Shown in pieces: positions 1 to 6,386 of a stretch of 9,213 bases of DNA (position 1 is its first letter; every line of letters starts with the position of its first letter). The stretch is from an uncultured Acetatifactor sp. (lineage in GTDB: Bacteria > Bacillota > Clostridia > Lachnospirales > Lachnospiraceae). A program made the translations under genes and the position numbers. The stretch covers positions 1 to 9,213 of the forward strand of contig CAQUWW010000118.1 in assembly GCA_948896875.1 (NCBI GenBank), given 5' to 3'. The notes under the pieces are model-generated. The model did no database searches. It saw nothing but the letters and a program-made list of their open reading frames with translations, and was not told the origin of the DNA.

Positions 1-676
1 AACTCAGATTGCCGAACAAATCCGCAACTTTCAGAAGTCTGCTTCGATACGGCTCCTCCACCTTACGCTCCTGCAAAAGCTCCTGGGCCGCAAAATAATT
101 CTTCCCTGAAATCAAAGCCCGTAAATCCAGCTCGGTCTCTTCATTCAGTCCGGCTTCCTCACAGAGGCCTTTAAAATACTCCACGTTTCCGATGGCTACC
201 TGGAACCGTTCCATTCCGGTATCTCTCAAAGCACGGATTACCAGACTGATGATCTCCGCGTCTGCTTCCACAGACGGCTCGTTGATCAGCTCCGCCCCCA
301 TCTGCGTCACTTCCTTCAGCTTTCCCTGCAGATTGGAAGTGTTGGTAAAGGTATTGCCCATATAAGTGAATCGCAGCGGGATACGCTCTTCGCAGAAATA
401 TTTTGCGGCGCACCGCGCCACGGAGGGAGTAAAATCAGGCCGAAGCACCAGCGTATTCCCTTCCTTGTCAAAAAATTTATACAGCTCTCTGCTTGGAGTC
501 GTACCGATCTCCTTTGAGAATACATCAAAAAATTCGAAAGTCGGGGTCTGTATATCTTCATACCCATAAAGACGAATGCTTTCCTTCAGCTTCTTTTCCA
601 CAGAAAGCTTTCTGGCATACTCTCGGCCGTATATATCGCGGACACCTTCCGGCGTATGTAATAACTTCTGGCTCAT
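1..676 (-). CDS. hisZ: ATP phosphoribosyltransferase regulatory subunit HisZ (3' end outside window)
   Basis: HisZ is a catalytically inactive paralogue of histidyl-tRNA synthetase that assembles with short-form HisG to make the first enzyme of histidine biosynthesis and contributes to its allosteric control. 225 codons are visible and the gene runs off the left edge. The start resembles class II HisRS motif 1 (HTPEGVRDIYG, residues 7-17), followed by an LRPDFTPSVAR segment (78-88) and GKLKEVTQMGAELI (118-131). These match HisZ rather than true HisRS, which has a RPEGT-type motif 2 and strongly conserved histidine-binding segments. I chose ATG at 676 because GGAAAG lies 4 nt upstream and homology begins there. 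The frame stays open upstream to another ATG at 775, which has no ribosome binding site. A strong promoter lies at 827-855. The partner hisG is expected just beyond the left edge. HisS is the main alternative, judged unlikely. Confidence 0.9.
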   Translation of the reverse strand, partial: MSQKLLHTPEGVRDIYGREYARKLSVEKKLKESIRLYGYEDIQTPTFEFFDVFSKEIGTTPSRELYKFFDKEGNTLVLRPDFTPSVARCAAKYFCEERIPLRFTYMGNTFTNTSNLQGKLKEVTQMGAELINEPSVEADAEIISLVIRALRDTGMERFQVAIGNVEYFKGLCEEAGLNEETELDLRALISGKNYFAAQELLQERKVEEPYRSRLLKVADLFGNLS

Positions 677-820
677 TCTACTTTCCAATCCTTTCAAGTC
701 AACCCTTTCAAGATTCGCTCTTTTCCGGATACTTTTTCTTTGTTCATCATCTACACAGAAAATAGATATACACATGTTGCTTTATCAAAGTAACGCGCTA
801 CCACAGCAGCGCATCAGGCT
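677..820 (-). promoter_or_regulatory. 5' leader of hisZ with strong 5'-proximal hairpin
   Basis: This is the predicted untranslated leader between the hisZ promoter and its start, about 145 nt. On the minus strand, bases 816-791 form an 11-bp stem (three G-U pairs) with a TGTG loop. The core pairs GCGCTGC with GTAGCGC, and the stem starts about 4 nt from the predicted transcription start. Such a position is typical of 5' hairpins that protect mRNA, or it could be part of a regulatory fold. I see no T-box sequence (AGGGTGGNACCGCG-like), no U-rich terminator and no run of His codons in any short ORF, so classical histidine attenuation is not supported. Confidence 0.5.
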
Positions 821-826
821 CCTTGT

Positions 827-855
827 AGTATAACGAAAGAACTTTTTACTGTCAA
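827..855 (-). promoter_or_regulatory. sigma-A type promoter for hisZ
   Basis: The minus strand has TTGACA (855-850), a 17-nt spacer, and TATACT (832-827). This is a perfect -35, optimal spacing and a -10 one base from consensus. Transcription should begin near 820. The -35 hexamer overlaps the recU stop codon (852-854), so the promoter sits at the exact end of the upstream gene and makes hisZ independent of the recU unit. It is the best promoter match I found in the window. Confidence 0.8.
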
Positions 856-1385
856 GCCCTGTCCTCCAAATCCTTCCGCAGCATGTCCAGATAAGGAACC
901 ATAATCCCATGCTTATGCGGTAGGATATATTCAGGATTCAACTCCTCATACCGAAAACTTTTTCGGCCCCCTTCTTTCGCCCGATTCCAGAAAAAAAGCA
1001 GCATCTCCAGCGGCAGATAGTACAATATGTCCTTATGGGTATAATAAATCAGAAAAAAAGCAATTCCTCCCTGCTTTTCGAATTTCTCCATAAATATCAC
1101 CTGATGCGCATGAATATTCTGCAGGGCGAATGTGTCCGCCCCGCATTCCTTTGCGTCAAAGCACACCGGAATGCCCTGCACGGCGCCGATATAATCCACC
1201 GTACTCTTCTGTTCAAAATAAGCCAATGTAATCTGGCGGTGCTCTTTGTCCATTTTAATGGGAGTAATGGGAGTTGGGATCTTCTGAATCAACGCAAGGC
1301 CTGCATCGGCATATTTTTCATTTGTCCTGTTGATCATATCCTCCAGTGTGGACCCTCTCAGGCCTCTGGAATTCCATGTTGCCAT
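852..1385 (-). CDS. recU: Holliday junction resolvase RecU
   Basis: RecU is the Firmicute resolvase that cleaves four-way junctions during recombinational repair and chromosome segregation, acting with RuvAB and RecA. The 177-residue product starts WNSRGLRGSTLEDMINRTN and contains KIPTPI (35-40), STVDYIG (61-67), FDAKE (76-80) and LQNIHAHQ (88-95), followed by an FW-x-R-x-K-x-GGRKS block near 131-142. By alignment with the B. subtilis family, D64, D77 and K79 correspond to the metal-binding D, E and K of the PD-(D/E)xK fold. Here the usual Glu of FEAKE is Asp, which should still bind metal. It is somewhat shorter than B. subtilis RecU (206 aa), mainly at the N-terminus. The GGAAGG ribosome binding site 6 nt upstream is encoded by the last two codons of the preceding pseudouridine synthase gene, and the gap is only 3 bases, so the two are translationally close. 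In B. subtilis recU is instead paired with a penicillin-binding protein gene. Confidence 0.92.
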   Translation of the reverse strand: MATWNSRGLRGSTLEDMINRTNEKYADAGLALIQKIPTPITPIKMDKEHRQITLAYFEQKSTVDYIGAVQGIPVCFDAKECGADTFALQNIHAHQVIFMEKFEKQGGIAFFLIYYTHKDILYYLPLEMLLFFWNRAKEGGRKSFRYEELNPEYILPHKHGIMVPYLDMLRKDLEDRA

Positions 1386-1388
1386 ATT

Positions 1389-2447
1389 TTACCTTCCAAA
1401 CAGTTTCTCTTCCAGTCTAGTAAACAGCTCCGGACAGGGCGCACAGATGGTCTTTCCGCTCAGCAGGCTTCCGGGTCCTGCCGATATTTCGGGAAAAATT
1501 ACACTGCATGCATGAAGCAATTGATGCTCCAGACCAACCTCTTCTTTCAAAGAGCGATTTACCTTTTCCTGTCCGTATTTGAAATCCCCTATCAGCGGAT
1601 GGCCGATACTTGCCAGATGTGCGCGAATCTGATGAGATTTTCCAGTGATCAGTTCTACCTCGAGAAGCGTATACTCCTCTGTGACAAGGACAGGAGAACA
1701 AACTGTCCGGACATAGGAAGCTTTTCCACCTTGTGAGACCCGTTCCGGCGTATCGGACAGGGTGACCCGGTTCCCGGCCCGATCTTTCACAAGATATCCC
1801 TCTATTGTCATAGGCGCTTTCAAGGCCCCCACACAAATCGTCCGATAGAACTTTCGAATGCTTCGTTCTTTGATGCAGCGGCTTAGAACCTGCAGCCCTC
1901 CCAGACTTTTTCCGCAGAGCAGGATGCCGCTGGTATTTCTGTCCAGGCGGTTGCAGACTGAGGGCCGAAAGGTGGAAAGCTCCTTTTCAAAAGCTGTATT
2001 CTGTGACAGGAGATAGCCGATCAGCCATTCGTTGAGACTCAGATCCGACGCTGTCGCTTTCTGTGCGAGAATCCCGGCCGGCTTGTTCAAAATCAGGCAA
2101 TCCTCATCTTCATACAATACTGAAATTCCCTCTAAGCACGAATAAGCAGTTTCATATTCTTTGATTCGGGAGGATTGCAGTTTCATATTGACATCGCCTT
2201 TTCCAACAGCAGTTGTCACCTGCATGCCACCGGTAAATCTTGCAAAAGTCTCCTGGGAAAAATAGACGCAGATTTCGTCCTGAATTGCCAGGATCTCATT
2301 GCCCTCCGCTTTTTTCCCGTTCAGCGTAATGTTCTTTTTCCGGAGCATTTTATACAGAAATCCGGTGCCTGCCAGGGGCAGATATTTATGTAAAAATTTG
2401 TCCAGTCGCTGCCCTGCCTGATTTTTTCCGATTATGATCGACTGCAT
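1389..2447 (-). CDS. RluA/RluD-family pseudouridine synthase with S4 domain
   Basis: This enzyme isomerises uridine to pseudouridine in RNA, most likely 23S rRNA. The 352-residue protein has an N-terminal S4 RNA-binding domain (about 1-65, with AGQRLDKFLHKYLP), a linker of about 40 residues, and a catalytic domain from about 108. LYEDEDCLILNKPAGI (111-126) is the usual entry strand. NRLDRNTSG (166-174) carries the catalytic aspartate D169, with Asn where most members have His. ELITGKSHQIRAHLASIGHPLIGD is the conserved C-terminal motif. Length and layout fit RluC/RluD, but the exact target uridine cannot be told from sequence, so I give no symbol. The start ATG follows AAAGGG at a rather long spacing of about 11 nt, and an in-frame stop at 2496-2498 excludes a long upstream extension. 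It lies between an unknown membrane protein and recU, and probably shares their transcript. Confidence 0.9.
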   Translation of the reverse strand: MQSIIIGKNQAGQRLDKFLHKYLPLAGTGFLYKMLRKKNITLNGKKAEGNEILAIQDEICVYFSQETFARFTGGMQVTTAVGKGDVNMKLQSSRIKEYETAYSCLEGISVLYEDEDCLILNKPAGILAQKATASDLSLNEWLIGYLLSQNTAFEKELSTFRPSVCNRLDRNTSGILLCGKSLGGLQVLSRCIKERSIRKFYRTICVGALKAPMTIEGYLVKDRAGNRVTLSDTPERVSQGGKASYVRTVCSPVLVTEEYTLLEVELITGKSHQIRAHLASIGHPLIGDFKYGQEKVNRSLKEEVGLEHQLLHACSVIFPEISAGPGSLLSGKTICAPCPELFTRLEEKLFGR

Positions 2448-2540
2448 ATTATTACCGACCCTTTCCGCAACGTTTCTCTCTCCTCGCCACGCGGCTCATA
2501 TGCTGTATCCGCAGCAAATTTCCCTATACTGGTCTGCGCA

Positions 2541-3125
2541 TTAGAGTGCCACGCTTTTTAGTGTGGCGAGAACAGCCCGGGTTGTGGATTCTTCCGGCGC
2601 AAGCGATTTCATCTGCTCCAGACGTTCCGTATATCTGGACAAATTGGTAAATATCTTTATTGTCACATTTTTATGACCGTCCAGCTTCAGAATTTCACTG
2701 ATATGTTTATAAAACTCATTTTCCGGAAAATTCTCCTTTTCCGTGAAACCGCATATCGTATTTCCGCAGACAGCCAGGTGGCTGACTACGAAATTCTTTT
2801 TGTAGGAGGTAAAAACCATATCGTACAGGCAGGAAATTCCCTGACAACATGCTTCGATTTCAGAGGCGGCATGTTCACCGCAGCTTTGAAAACGGAGAAA
2901 CATCACAGCTCCCACCGCGCTTTTGCTGGCCGGAAGGCAGCCAAGTATGGCTACGATACTCAGCAGATTTGCCCTCCTGCCTGTCTGAAGATAACCGGCT
3001 ACAAACAGGGAAATCGAAATGGCAAAATAGAGTATCGTGCGAATTACCTCGTATTTTTTCTGGGTACGCAGATAATTTCTTGTGCCCTTTACACTGTCAG
3101 TGGAAAACAAACGTTTTAACTGCAT
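2541..3125 (-). CDS. uncharacterised membrane protein with two predicted helices
   Basis: I do not recognise this family. The 194-residue protein has a basic N-terminus (about 1-28), two hydrophobic stretches suitable for membrane helices (about 29-47 and 53-77) joined by a very short loop containing GRR, and a soluble C-terminal part of about 115 residues with several cysteines (C82, C92, C93, C99) and mixed charge. No signal peptide cleavage site or catalytic motif is visible. The positive N-terminus and the hairpin arrangement suggest that both ends are cytoplasmic. Translation is well supported: AAAGGA lies 8 nt before the ATG, and the gene begins 2 bases after the dehydrogenase stop, so the two are probably translationally coupled. 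A 93-base gap separates it from the next gene. Function unknown. Confidence 0.75.
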   Translation of the reverse strand: MQLKRLFSTDSVKGTRNYLRTQKKYEVIRTILYFAISISLFVAGYLQTGRRANLLSIVAILGCLPASKSAVGAVMFLRFQSCGEHAASEIEACCQGISCLYDMVFTSYKKNFVVSHLAVCGNTICGFTEKENFPENEFYKHISEILKLDGHKNVTIKIFTNLSRYTERLEQMKSLAPEESTTRAVLATLKSVAL

Positions 3126-3127
3126 TT

Positions 3128-3895
3128 TTATAATCCTTTCTTTTTCATCTGCCTCATCGCCGCCAGAAGCACTTCATGGGGCAACACTTTGGAAAGCGCC
3201 CGGAATGCTTTTATGGGCAGACTGCAGACTGACACGCTGCGTTTATAATAGGAATCCTTCAGGGCAAGCCGTACCACCTTATCCGCCGTTACCATCGTAT
3301 ATTTTTTCACGGAGAGTGTGGAACCTGTGGCCTCCGCCAGTTCAAAAAACGGCGTATCCACCGGACCGGGACATACGCTGGTGACATAGATACCGGCATC
3401 GTTTAATTCTTTTCCCAACGCTCTGGAGAAACTCAGCACATAAGCCTTCGTTGCCGCATATACCGCAAAATCCGGCTGAGGCAGAAAAGCGGCGCTGGAA
3501 GCCAGCTGAAGGATGCGGCTTCCCGGACGCATATAAGAAATCAGACGGTGGGTTAACTGAGTCAATGCCTCACAATTCAAGCGAATCATTCCACATTCTA
3601 AATTCTCCTCCTGTTCGGAAAAATGCCCCATGATTCCATAACCCGCACAGTTAATCAACATTCTGACAACCGCTCTCTGCCGCTGCAGTTCCTGCTCCAG
3701 CAAATCCTGTTCCTCTGTGAGATCCAATGCAAAAATTCTTGTTTTATGCGTCAGCTTCTTCGCCAGAACTTCCATTTTATCTCTTCTCCTGGCAATCAGC
3801 CAGAATTCGTCGATATTTCTGAAGTAAGGATCCATCTGTACTGCAAATTCTTTCCCGATGCCTGAAGAAGCACCGGTTATGACGATAATATTCAT
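3128..3895 (-). CDS. short-chain dehydrogenase/reductase (SDR family)
   Basis: This is a classical SDR oxidoreductase of 255 residues, presumably NAD(P)(H)-dependent and acting on an unknown carbonyl or alcohol. The Rossmann glycine motif TGASSGIG is at 7-14, NCAG (variant of NNAG) at 82-85, structural Asn at N107, catalytic Ser at 133/134 (LASSAA) and the YxxxK pair at Y146 and K150, followed by the CPGPVDTPF loop. The ARRRDK segment at 35-40 after the second strand suggests NADP(H) rather than NAD(H). I chose ATG at 3895, where homology starts, with AAGGAG about 11 nt upstream. An in-frame TTG at 3940 would add 15 residues and overlap the HAD stop as TTGA, with only a weak GGGA site, so it is less likely. 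The last codons carry the ribosome binding site of the next gene. It resembles the DltE/YdfG-type subgroup in layout, but the substrate cannot be inferred. Confidence 0.88.
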   Translation of the reverse strand: MNIIVITGASSGIGKEFAVQMDPYFRNIDEFWLIARRRDKMEVLAKKLTHKTRIFALDLTEEQDLLEQELQRQRAVVRMLINCAGYGIMGHFSEQEENLECGMIRLNCEALTQLTHRLISYMRPGSRILQLASSAAFLPQPDFAVYAATKAYVLSFSRALGKELNDAGIYVTSVCPGPVDTPFFELAEATGSTLSVKKYTMVTADKVVRLALKDSYYKRSVSVCSLPIKAFRALSKVLPHEVLLAAMRQMKKKGL

Positions 3896-3936
3896 AGCCG
3901 CTTTGTCTCCTTTTTTGTATGCGTCGCTGCCTTTCC

Positions 3937-4593
3937 TCAATAGAATTCCCTGTAATCTTCAATATAATAATCAGCCAGCTGTCTTTTTTTATCCCGACTG
4001 TCTATGGAATAAGCGTCTTCTACCGCACAGACATGCATTCCGGCATTTCTGCCGGCCAGAATACCGGGGACAATGTCTTCAAACACAAGACATCTGTCAG
4101 GGGATACTTCCAGCTGTTTTGCCACTTTCAGATAGATATCGGGAAAGGGCTTGCCTCTGTCCACATCGCATCCTGTCACAATGCTGGTAAAGTATTCCCG
4201 CAGATTGTGAACCCCGGCAAGCGCCTCCACCAGTTCTCTGGAATTGCTTGTGGCAATGCCCAGCTTGATGCCATTCTCCTTACAGCCCTTCAGGAATTCC
4301 GGAATTCCCTGTTTGAGCGGTACCTCGTACATATACTTATCCCATGCCATTCTGTTCCAGTCAGCCTGAATCTCCTCCAACGAATCCGGTATGAGAAAAT
4401 GCTCCTTGAAATAGGCGGCGGTCTCGCTAAAGCTCATTCCCTCAATCTCAGACTGAAGTGTTTCCGGCAACGGGATTCCGTAGCGTCCCAGATATTCAGC
4501 ATCAATAGATTTCCAGATCCACATGGAATCTACCAGGGAACCATCCATATCAAAAATGACTGCGTCAATGTCCTGCAGCATATTGTGTTTCAT
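3937..4593 (-). CDS. HAD-superfamily hydrolase, beta-phosphoglucomutase/phosphatase-like
   Basis: This is a haloacid dehalogenase superfamily enzyme of 218 residues, likely a sugar phosphatase or phosphomutase of subfamily IA with a helical cap. Motif I is DMDGSLVDS with nucleophile D15 and acid/base D17. The cap covers about 20-90, motif II is TSNS (115-118), motif III lysine is K148 in GKPFPDIY, and motif IV is FEDIVPGILAG (171-181) with E172 and D173 binding magnesium. All core residues are present, so it should be active, but subfamily IA substrates cannot be read from sequence. The start has a strong AGGAGG site 9 nt upstream. It follows rsuA after 51 bases without a terminator and precedes the SDR by 41 bases (or a 4-base overlap if the SDR uses its TTG), consistent with one operon. 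Confidence 0.88.
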   Translation of the reverse strand: MKHNMLQDIDAVIFDMDGSLVDSMWIWKSIDAEYLGRYGIPLPETLQSEIEGMSFSETAAYFKEHFLIPDSLEEIQADWNRMAWDKYMYEVPLKQGIPEFLKGCKENGIKLGIATSNSRELVEALAGVHNLREYFTSIVTGCDVDRGKPFPDIYLKVAKQLEVSPDRCLVFEDIVPGILAGRNAGMHVCAVEDAYSIDSRDKKRQLADYYIEDYREFY

Positions 4594-4644
4594 TTGTAAT
4601 TGCCTCCTGTTCCGGTTGTGCTGTCTCCCGCCTGTTGTTTCGCC

Positions 4645-5358
4645 TTAAGTCGCCGACTTTTTTACATTTTGCAGAATAGCGATTTCTTCCTCTGTAAGCT
4701 CTCTGTAAGAACCAGGCGGCAATGTCTCGTCCAGCTCCAGACCGCCGAACCGAATCCTTTTCAGCGCAGTCACGCGGTTGTCCACCGCCTGCAGCATACG
4801 CTTGACCTGATGGAATCTGCCTTCGTGAATGGTGATAAGAACGGTATTCTCATCCAGGACAGAAATCCTGGCAGGAAGCGTAGGCTTCTCCTCTCCTATA
4901 TCTACACCCTGTTCCAGTCTATGTATATCCTGTTCGGACAGCATGTGTTCTACGGTTACCTGATAAGTCTTATCCACATGCCGCTTCGGAGACAGCAGCA
5001 GATGGGCCAGTTCTCCGTCATTGGTAAGAAGCAGCAGGCCGGTGGAATCCTTATCCAGTCTCCCCACAGGAAATAAGTTGCCGCTCCCGTGATCTCCCAA
5101 TAAGGAGATCACTGTCTTCGCCGTGTTGTCATTGGTGGCGGATACCACACCCACAGGCTTATGCAGCATATAATAGACATATTTCCGATAGGAAAGGGCC
5201 TGCCCTCTCAAAGTGATCTGGTCGGAATCTTCATCAATTTTGGTGTCCGCGCTTTTTACGGATACCCCATTTACGCCCACCAGGCCCTGGCGTATCCATG
5301 CCTTCACCTGACTTCTGGTACCCAGATTCATTTCGCACAAAAATTTATCCAGACGCAT
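4645..5358 (-). CDS. RsuA/RluB-family pseudouridine synthase
   Basis: This enzyme makes a pseudouridine in rRNA, probably in 16S rRNA as RsuA does, although the related RluB/RluF enzymes act on 23S. The 237-residue protein starts with an S4 RNA-binding domain (about 1-60, MRLDKFLCEMNLGTRSQVKA). The catalytic domain begins at YYMLHKPVGVVSAT (62-75), and GRLDKDSTGLLLLTNDG contains catalytic D102. KTYQV and HEGRFHQVKRML follow and are typical of the small-subunit branch. The length matches RsuA (about 230-240 aa). The start has AAAGG 8 nt upstream. It is the first minus-strand gene after a short divergent gap shared with the ylbJ-like gene, so it probably leads the rsuA-to-recU transcription unit. 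Its own promoter should lie inside the 5' end of the ylbJ-like gene, where only a weak TACAAT -10 candidate (5421-5416) without a good -35 is visible. Confidence 0.9.
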   Translation of the reverse strand: MRLDKFLCEMNLGTRSQVKAWIRQGLVGVNGVSVKSADTKIDEDSDQITLRGQALSYRKYVYYMLHKPVGVVSATNDNTAKTVISLLGDHGSGNLFPVGRLDKDSTGLLLLTNDGELAHLLLSPKRHVDKTYQVTVEHMLSEQDIHRLEQGVDIGEEKPTLPARISVLDENTVLITIHEGRFHQVKRMLQAVDNRVTALKRIRFGGLELDETLPPGSYRELTEEEIAILQNVKKSAT

Positions 5359-5383
5359 ATTCTTTGCCTTTCTGACCTGTAAT
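5355..5383 (+). promoter_or_regulatory. possible SigE-type sporulation promoter for ylbJ-like gene
   Basis: GCATATT (5355-5361) fits the B. subtilis SigE -35 consensus KMATATT exactly. After 14 nt comes CCTGTAAT (5376-5383), a partial match to CATACANT. The spacing is right and transcription would begin near 5390, upstream of the preferred ATG at 5448. The short AT-rich -35 is easy to find by chance, and it overlaps the rsuA start codon, so this is only a candidate. Confidence 0.3.
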
Positions 5384-5447
5384 CCTTTTGCATGACCGGC
5401 CGATGTCGTACATATATTGTAGGAAAGAATCGTTTGTTGGGCTTTCC

Positions 5448-6386
5448 ATGAAATTACTGACTCTTATGTTCCTCATTCTGTCAGGCTGTATCCTGACCCA
5501 TTCTCAAATCAGTCTATCCTATGCCGGAATGGGACTTGACTTATGGTTTCAGAAAATGATTCCGTCTCTTCTGCCCTTTATGATTTTATCGGGAATCATG
5601 GTCCGGATGAAGGTGACGGATAAGGCTGCCATGATTATCTACCCCATTGTCAAACCCCTTTATCAGGTTCAGAAAAATGTATGCTATGCCATGTTGATTG
5701 GATTTTTATGCGGGTTTCCCATGGGAGCAAAGGTTGTGGACGATTTGTATATACGAGGCAGAATCAACCGGCGGGAAGCGGAATATCTTCTTGCTTTCTG
5801 CAATAATATCGGTCCTGTTTATTTCTGCAGCTTTGTTCTCCCCCTTCTTGGGAGGAAACTGGTATTTCCGTATCTCTTTGGTATGTACGGAATTCCTCTG
5901 CTATACGGCCTTGTGCTGCGCTATACCACATTTCGGGATTTAGATTTCTTACCGGAGGCGGCACCTGACCTTATCAGCTGTCAGATTCATACCGGGCAGC
6001 TTTCCTTTGCCGAACGACTTCTGAACGCAACAGACGATGCCATTCATTCCTCCGTCCAAAGCATCCTTTCGCTCGGCGGCTATATGATTCTTTATAACCT
6101 GCTGAACCTGATTCCACATATATTGCTTGGGCATCCGCTGCTCCTGTTATCACCGCTTCTGGAAATTACGGGAGGACTGAAAATGCTGGGCGATACTTTC
6201 CCGCTCTACAGTCTGCTGGCACTTTCCTTTGGCGGCCTTTCCTGCATTGCACAGACTTATAACTGTATCGGCAAATCAGATCTGGCAATTGGAAGCTACA
6301 TTCGACACAAGCTGATATTGACTTTGTTAAACGCCCTCTTTTACCTGGTCTGGTTTCTTGGGTTTCCTATTTCCTTCCTGCGCTGA
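5448..6386 (+). CDS. ylbJ: YlbJ-like sporulation/nucleoside-recognition (Gate domain) integral membrane protein
   Basis: This is a polytopic inner-membrane protein of the YlbJ/SpmA-like nucleoside-recognition (Gate) family. YlbJ is made in the mother cell under SigE in B. subtilis and is needed for heat-resistant spores. Counted from ATG 5448 (312 residues), hydrophobic segments appear near 2-20, 36-52, 77-92, 122-160 and through the C-terminal third. The conserved LLPFMILSGI (41-50), GFPMGAK with a following DL (89-100) and CNNIGPVYF (118-126) are characteristic. It is shorter than B. subtilis YlbJ (about 408 aa) but ends in a family-like helix, so it seems complete. The open frame reaches TTG 5388 and ATG 5403. 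I prefer 5448 because the first helix and homology begin there, although no start has a good ribosome binding site. Linkage to rsmD-coaD supports the YlbJ assignment. Its last 46 bases overlap the amidase gene tail to tail. Confidence 0.75.
   Translation: MKLLTLMFLILSGCILTHSQISLSYAGMGLDLWFQKMIPSLLPFMILSGIMVRMKVTDKAAMIIYPIVKPLYQVQKNVCYAMLIGFLCGFPMGAKVVDDLYIRGRINRREAEYLLAFCNNIGPVYFCSFVLPLLGRKLVFPYLFGMYGIPLLYGLVLRYTTFRDLDFLPEAAPDLISCQIHTGQLSFAERLLNATDDAIHSSVQSILSLGGYMILYNLLNLIPHILLGHPLLLLSPLLEITGGLKMLGDTFPLYSLLALSFGGLSCIAQTYNCIGKSDLAIGSYIRHKLILTLLNALFYLVWFLGFPISFLR

Noticed and set aside
676..820. T-box riboswitch or His-codon leader peptide before hisZ
   Set aside because: No T-box core sequence, no terminator with U-tract, and the short leader ORFs (starting near 814, 775 and 750) contain no run of His codons.
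1035..1736. Plus-strand open frame of 233 codons
   Set aside because: It lies antisense to recU and the RluA-family gene, both with intact catalytic motifs. The translation has no recognisable domain and no ribosome binding site stands out.
2448..2540. Possible terminator or small gene in the 93-base gap
   Set aside because: Only a weak GCGG/CCGC pairing, no U-tract and no credible short ORF with a ribosome binding site.
3919..4599. Plus-strand open frame of 226 codons
   Set aside because: It is antisense to the whole HAD gene, which has all four HAD motifs and an AGGAGG site. The antisense product shows no family motif.
5416..5421. TACAAT as -10 element for the rsuA unit (minus strand)
   Set aside because: The hexamer 17 nt upstream (AAGCCC) is nothing like TTGACA, so it is not called as a promoter.
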